A stretch of DNA of 64,000 bases from Trachythela sp. YZ-2020. Its lineage: Eukaryota; Cnidaria; Anthozoa; Malacalcyonacea; Clavulariidae. Within the stretch, counting starts at the first letter, position 1. Every line of letters starts with the position of its first letter. This document shows positions 58,719-64,000 of the stretch, one piece after another. Position numbers and translations under genes: made by a program. The stretch spans positions 1,557,501 through 1,621,500 of the forward strand of contig JADLSH010000155.1 in NCBI GenBank assembly GCA_016169945.1, in the 5' to 3' direction. Below the pieces are notes generated by a model that had not been told where the DNA came from, searched no databases, and saw nothing but the letters and a program-made list of their open reading frames with translations.

Positions 58719-59740
58719 ATATTTTTGTAAGTGTTTGTTTCACTTTACTAGGATCTATAGAAAAGACCCCACGCAATAATCCTTTGGTTAGGTGGAATGA
58801 GGACGATCTAATGGAATGAATACCGTTTTCCCCTAGTTTTTGTAGTAGACTAAAAGAGTGCACTAACCGAAGTGTGCTAATATAGTATGGTATTTAGTGT
58901 TTGTTTCACATAACATACGTACCTCAAATAACATGGATATAATTTCCTTCCCCTCGCCAGCTATCTTAAATGAATAAGACTCCAGCCCTTGGGACACTGG
59001 ATGGCCGCTTAAAAGGAGGAAGGAATATTTGATGACATTTATTCATCTACATGAGTTTGAATATGATAACATTTTCACTGAAACATCATTGCTCAAAATG
59101 TTCTAGAACAATTTACCCACGCAAGATGTAATTTGAGATATGACCTGCTCAATTTTTACATGATTTATTCATGGCGTCTACAAAGAGTGCACTAGCCGAA
59201 GCGTGCTTTATATATTGATATTTTTGTAAGTGTTTGTTTCACTTTACTAGGATCTATAGAAAAGCCCCCACGCAATAATCCTTTGGTTAGGTGGAATGAG
59301 GACGATCTAATGGAATGAATACCTTTTCCCCCTAGTATTTTGTAGTAGACTAAAAGAGTTTTCTATAGATCCTAGTAAAGTGAAACAAACACTTACAAAA
59401 ATATCAATATATAAAGCACGTTCGGCTAGTGCACTCTTTGTAGACGCCATGAATAAATCATGTAAAAATTGAGCAGGTCATATCTCAAATTACATCTTGC
59501 GTGGGTAAATTGTTCTAGAACATTTTGAACAATGATGTTTGAGTAAAAATGTTATCATATTTAAACTCATGTAGATGAATAAATGTCATCAAATATTCCT
59601 TCCTCCTTTTAAACCGCCATCCAGTGTCCCAAGGGCTGGAGTCTTATTCATTTAAGATAGCTGGCGAGGGGAAGGAAATTATATCCATGTTATTTGAGGT
59701 ACGTATGTTATGTGAAACAAACACTAAATACCATAATATA
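58712..59740. repeat. ~1-kb palindrome with a direct repeat
   Basis: About 370 bp at 58885-59260 is mirrored at 59356-59735. A further direct repeat (58712-58860 and 59212-59355, starting TTGATATTTTTGTAAGTGTT) occupies the centre. No conserved coding frame. It looks like two inverted copies of a non-coding element. Confidence 0.85.
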
Positions 59741-59777
59741 TATATAGTTTTTATAGTTTTTCGCTTACCTCAAAGCT

Positions 59778-59822
59778 TGTCTGCAACAGGCTGTTTCATC
59801 TGTAAAAGAATCATCAGGCAGT
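59778..59822 (-). ncRNA. Hammerhead ribozyme (Penelope-type)
   Basis: CTGATGA (59817-59811), stem II TCT/AGA with a TTTAC loop, then GAAAC. Stem III is ACA/UGU with a GCC loop; stem I is CTGC/GCAG. The 3' half is repeated in inverted orientation at 59825-59877, so two termini lie tail to tail here. Confidence 0.65.
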
Positions 59823-59879
59823 TTTACAGATGAAACAGCCTGTTGCAGACAAGCTTTGAGGTAAGCGAAAAACTATAAT

Positions 59880-62851
59880 TTGCTCTAACTATATGTTGTC
59901 GAGCACTCTTTGCGTTTCGTAGACCTAAACCCAAACGTATATATATATATATATATATATACACAGTGGCGCACACTTTGAATGGTGGCTATATAACTGT
60001 GTAACAAAACTGTAACAATAATTTTACAACCATGAAAGCATTGGGAGGCTGTAACTTAGGCAAATTTGCATGAAATTTAAAGTAACAAAGGGTAGTAATA
60101 TGTTGCCAACCTAAATTCGCTCCCCCCCAACCACCCACCCACCCACCACATATCTAAGAGCTATACTTTATATAGTAAATAGTAAAGTGATGCAGGGGTG
60201 CACCCCCACCCCACCCCACCTCTCCAAATTACATGTTATGGCTTTATAAATGCCTTCTCGGCTGATCTAACACACTTTCAATACCTACAATAAACTTACC
60301 AAACTTTTACCACGGATAACCAATGCAAACTCTGTGTCACTTGTCTTACTTTTACCCTATCGAAAAAGAAGAGCAAATTAGGTCAAGAATTTCATAAATT
60401 ATGGCTGTTCTAGTTACGCAGTCAGTTCTCTTCGGCTCGGGAAAGCAAGATAAAGTTTGTGCATTTCTCGTCCACTTTTTTCCAAATTGAACCAAAATTT
60501 AATGAATTTGTCCTTGGTCTACGCTTACTGGCTCCACAAATTTCCGTATTAAAAATGTTTAATATTTTTTTTAGTTATCCTACTCACAGACAATCATTCA
60601 TACAAACCCCGGTGAAAACATATTCAAGTTGTGGAGGTAATTATAAATCGAATAAGTGAATAAAATCATCGGGTAAGATTCCTTCAGTGAGCTCAATATA
60701 TATCTGGAGTTAGAACTCGCGTCCAAAAAGTGAAGCCAAATTACGTCCAGTACCAGTCCCTTTCTATTGTTTTTGTCTGCGTGGTTTGCAAAAGTGTTCG
60801 TGAATTCATTTTCAAAGAATAATACTCTGGTTTTATAATATCATAACTTGATTAGTAGTGATACCTTACGTTAGAAAAATCTGAAATTAGCTGGGAAAAA
60901 TAGTATGAAAATTGTTTATGACCTTCACGGATTTGTACGTCAATTTCCGTCATCTTGCTTCACTTTTCGCATAAGTTAAATGGCTGAAGTTCTCCGTCCA
61001 GATATATATAGAGCTCACTGGATTCCTTACTCACCGCGCCAATTTCAACAACAGAATTACGCTGAGATTAACCGCATAACAACCTCCAGGCAATATTCCC
61101 ACAGATATACTGTCATCATTCGCAATGCTATTCTCCATGAAACACGAACTTTGCTAAGATGTCCACGTATAGAGACCTGGACGCTCTTCTCGTCTTCGGC
61201 ATCTATGATGAAGACCTCCTCCATATCATCCGTCAGAAGTTGACACCAGTAGCCAATGTTGATGGCCGTTTCTGAAAATAGATCGGAAATAATTCATTAA
61301 AAGGGACTTACAATATATCCTTCCAAAAACCATGAGTATGCGGCAAATATACGTACAGCAGCTCATGGCTGCAGAAGTTAGCAAGCCATAGTGAGGACAC
61401 TAGTCTAAGGGGCTAACTGCAAATTCAAAATGTGCACTTCAAAACTTAGTTGAAATAGGAAGTCTATAGAGTTACAGGCCAAAATCATGTGGATGCATTG
61501 GAGTTAGCTATCTAAACGCCCACTCCACCAACTCAATGTTGATTTAGTGTCCCCGTAAATTAACAATGGTTGTTTGCAATTTTGAACTACAGTACGGGAG
61601 AGGAGGTCACGCAATTTAGCGTATTAGTATACATCAATATATTTCGAGCAATGGTTTCAACTGTTATGTCCAAGACTGATTAGTTAACAACTCCAAAACA
61701 AAAATAATTAGCTAGTTATCTAAGGCCTGGAGTTACTAGTTACTCCATTCGAAGATTGGCTACCTCTGATATATGACACAAAAGTCTGTAGTTTTGTACC
61801 GTTTTATTATCTATATTACTACATGCATGCTGTCCCTCAAATCCATCGTTCACTGGGTGTGATGATCACTTGAATACCTCAAACTCCACAAAAATATAAT
61901 CTACAGCTGAGTGCGCTCTAGTTTATTGGTTTTGGGGTCAGTTCATTTGATAATATGCAACTTTACAATAAACGTAATACACCTGCCTAGTTTACAGCTT
62001 ACAAGTTATTAATATCCAACAAATTCAAGAGCGTGGGTTGACAAGCTCTCAAAACTCGAGGATATTGCACACAAATGAAAACTTCTATAGTCTCCTCCGC
62101 AGGTATCTCTATAGGGGTGACCTGTGTCAGAGTGATTTTGTTATCCTCAATCAACATCCTTGCCAGAATATTAGTTACTAGTCTTTAGAAAATCCTTCAA
62201 CACCATAGTTCAATAGAATCAAAAGTGTGGTAGAAATTTTTAAAGGTCAGGTCATCTTATAACATCTAACAAGAGTTCAACCATCGTGATACACCTGCTT
62301 AGTTTGCTAGAATACGGGTCAATGCCTGTCATCTCTTGATTGAGGGTGTTATTCACAAAAGTAATTTTCTGTGCAATTTCGGATAATTAAAATAATATTT
62401 TAGACTATTCTCTTTTGCCTCTCTCTTGCCTTGGCTTCCCGAACAAAGATCTAAATAGGCTCTCCACGTTGCCAGCTCGCTATTATTCTCTAATCAGAAT
62501 AAATTATACAATGGTTTATGTAAGTTATAACAGCAAATTAAATTTTAAATATTAATTCCTTCTTTTGCTTTTATGCTAAGCGGTCTGGTGCACTTCTTTG
62601 CTAATATTACACACTTTGTTAATGTTTGCCAATGTTTATGACATTGTACACCATGGACGCCATTGTCCTTATGTGTAGGGTTCTTATTGGCGGAATACAT
62701 CTGGTATTGCCTGATATATCGTACTAAAATAATTGCATTTGCCATTTGTTCTGTTCTTCGAGAGAACTGCACGAACGAGCTACCAGTTTGATGTTGAATT
62801 GTATATAACAGAAACAAAAGGCACGATTCAAATTTCTTGAACGAAGAAACA
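59880..62851. other. Gene-poor flank of the second receptor
   Basis: It contains a TA microsatellite (about 59939-59961), a CCCA-rich stretch near 60135 and no recognised element. A frame at 60980-61243 is listed separately. Confidence 0.45.
60980..61243 (+). CDS. Unrecognised 87-codon frame
   Basis: ATG 60980 with an A-rich context; Arg-rich (RYTVIIRNAILHETRTLL). A second frame over its 3' half reads MSTYRDLDALLVFGIYDEDL to a stop at 61273-61275 and looks more protein-like. One of them may be an exon or a transposon fragment; no family was recognised. Confidence 0.2.
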   Translation: MAEVLRPDIYRAHWIPYSPRQFQQQNYAEINRITTSRQYSHRYTVIIRNAILHETRTLLRCPRIETWTLFSSSASMMKTSSISSVRS

Positions 62852-63736
62852 ATGGGAAAGACAAGATATGATGCCGTCAGATATTCTTTCATTTCAGTTG
62901 TCGTATTTGGGATTTTGGGTAACATTGTGGTTATCATCTCCATATTGAGACAAAGAAAACTATTGAAGAACAACTACTACTTTCTTGTATTACACCTTGC
63001 AATTTGTGATTTGGGATATTTGGTTGTAAGATTCTTGCATATCTTTAAACACTATTTTGCCAAGGTTTTCGGTCATTCCATCACATATTGTCTTGTCATT
63101 GATATAAGATACGTCTTTGCAGTCGCAGGATTATACATGATGTTGATGATTTCAGTGCTTCGTTATCGCGCTGCTGTACATCCCTTAAAACCTGCCATCA
63201 GACGACGGAAATTGAAACTTGTTTGTGGTTTGGGGTATCTTGTGGGTTTGACTGCAGGATATGGAACATATACACCGCTTTGTTTCATGCAGAAGAACGA
63301 CGTTAGGGCTGTTTATATTAAATTTCTTCATGGTTACGAAGTATCCTGCTTTAACTTGTTCCCAATAATATTTATGGCAGTAGCTTATTATAAAATTGGC
63401 CGAGCACTCGTCAAACAAAACAAACACATGAAGCGTGTATGTTCAAACGCAGTAACAAGCAGATATGTTCGAAATCGACGAACTTTTCTTGTTTGTTTCA
63501 GTACCGTTCTTTGTTACGGAGTAGGTAGTTTGCCTATTTCTGTGGGGAATGTATGGTACATCGTTACTGACCTGTATATTTGGACTTCAGATTTTTGGTC
63601 TGTTCTACTCGTTGCTGGATCAAATTCAGTAAATCCTCTTATATATGGAATATTGGACAAAAAGTTGCTCACATTTTGGAAACTTTGCTTCAAGAGAAAA
63701 CGAAGACCACGAGAAAATAAGACAGTTTTTGTATAA
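62852..63736 (+). CDS. Rhodopsin-class (class A) G-protein-coupled receptor
   Basis: Single exon, 294 residues. I chose ATG 62852; the frame extends 15 bp upstream without an ATG. Seven hydrophobic segments lie at about 13-33, 42-66, 80-102, 121-141, 163-184, 211-238 and 247-268. Landmarks are N24 in the GN motif of TM1, D53 in LAICD of TM2, C80 at the top of TM3 and L103-R104-Y105 for DRY. TM7 carries a complete N261-P-L-I-Y265. C144 or C166 could pair with C80. The usual CWxP of TM6 reads GSLP. The C-terminus is short and basic (KRKRRPRENK). It acts at the plasma membrane; ligand and G protein unknown. The sequence differs strongly from the receptor at 39.3 kb, so they are not recent duplicates. 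The frame is intact. Confidence 0.9.
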   Translation: MGKTRYDAVRYSFISVVVFGILGNIVVIISILRQRKLLKNNYYFLVLHLAICDLGYLVVRFLHIFKHYFAKVFGHSITYCLVIDIRYVFAVAGLYMMLMISVLRYRAAVHPLKPAIRRRKLKLVCGLGYLVGLTAGYGTYTPLCFMQKNDVRAVYIKFLHGYEVSCFNLFPIIFMAVAYYKIGRALVKQNKHMKRVCSNAVTSRYVRNRRTFLVCFSTVLCYGVGSLPISVGNVWYIVTDLYIWTSDFWSVLLVAGSNSVNPLIYGILDKKLLTFWKLCFKRKRRPRENKTVFV

Positions 63737-63946
63737 CAAGTTGGAAAAATGACATTTCTTGATAAATTTTTAGCTTCCTGCATGGACGATTTTCCAACCA
63801 GGATGAGACTTCTATCTTCTTTACTTTGTAGTAAAGTCAGAAACAGGAAATAATAGGATATTCCACATGACTTGTAAAGGAATTTAGATTTACTTTTAAT
63901 TAAAAAAACATGACAGTAGAATTGCTTGCATTCCACTTTTGACCAT

Positions 63947-63973
63947 TTGATTGATTTATTGATTGATTGATAT
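63947..63973 (-). repeat. TTGA microsatellite, likely LINE 3' tail
   Basis: TTTGATTGATTTATTGATTG resembles the tail at 44421. The element would continue past the window end. Confidence 0.4.
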
Positions 63974-64000
63974 GCGGCATTTTCTTTCCTGAAGTTTAAA

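Overview
This window is eukaryotic and reads as an AT-rich, intron-containing, repeat-laden early-animal genome, most likely a cnidarian. The evidence is: two single-exon rhodopsin-class receptors; a spliced asparaginase-family gene with GT-AG introns; a spliced SAM-domain gene; and a dense mix of non-LTR retrotransposons, Penelope-like GIY-YIG remnants, THAP/DDE and SWIM-type transposon genes, hAT-like and TA-, TTA- and TTAA-flanked elements, and hammerhead-ribozyme repeats. There is no prokaryotic gene organisation, and no rRNA, tRNA or CRISPR array was recognised. The species call is inference from gene and repeat style only.

Layout. 0-3.3 kb: two Penelope-like GIY-YIG remnants facing each other, then a decayed minus-strand LINE with a 430-bp MITE inside it. 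3.4-7.3 kb: a hammerhead ribozyme, then a 3.5-kb TTA-flanked transposon with a THAP transposase and a fragment of a SWIM-type partner gene, inserted in one arm of a foldback element. 7.7-9.3 kb: a TTAA-flanked element containing a 340-bp TATCA microsatellite. 10.9-11.6 kb: a TA-flanked MITE. 11.7-14.7 kb: the last three exons of an isoaspartyl peptidase/L-asparaginase-like Ntn hydrolase.

15.1-30.4 kb is one nested structure. A minus-strand CR1/L2-like LINE (15.1-17.45 and 29.3-30.4 kb) is split by an 11,842-bp insertion (17452-29293). The insertion has matching CACTGC-type terminal repeats, a TA duplication and subterminal TGAGTAAA arrays, like a CACTA/CMC element. It carries a plus-strand SAM-domain gene in three recognisable exons. 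The first intron of that gene received an almost intact LINE with a 2A-like motif and two TAG codons; the second holds a ~359-bp tandem repeat and a foldback element.

30.4-44 kb: a minisatellite, a hAT-like transposase fragment, several LINE 3' fragments, small MITEs (one with a perfect 8-bp target duplication) and a rhodopsin-class receptor on the minus strand (39.3-40.3 kb). 44-54 kb: a hammerhead ribozyme, a retrozyme-type repeat interrupted by a MITE, and a direct-repeat module present three times with inverted arms. 55-57 kb: the C-terminal endonuclease region of a LINE and a GIY-YIG remnant. 57.2-58.7 kb: the most interesting region, a tandem array of ~281-bp units, each with a well-formed hammerhead ribozyme on the minus strand, matching the architecture of animal retrozymes. 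58.7-59.9 kb: a large palindrome and another hammerhead. 62.85-63.74 kb: a second rhodopsin-class receptor, plus strand.

The host genes (asparaginase-like, two receptors, possibly the SAM gene) show no common pathway. What organises this window is layered transposition, and several layers can be ordered in time from nested insertions and target duplications.
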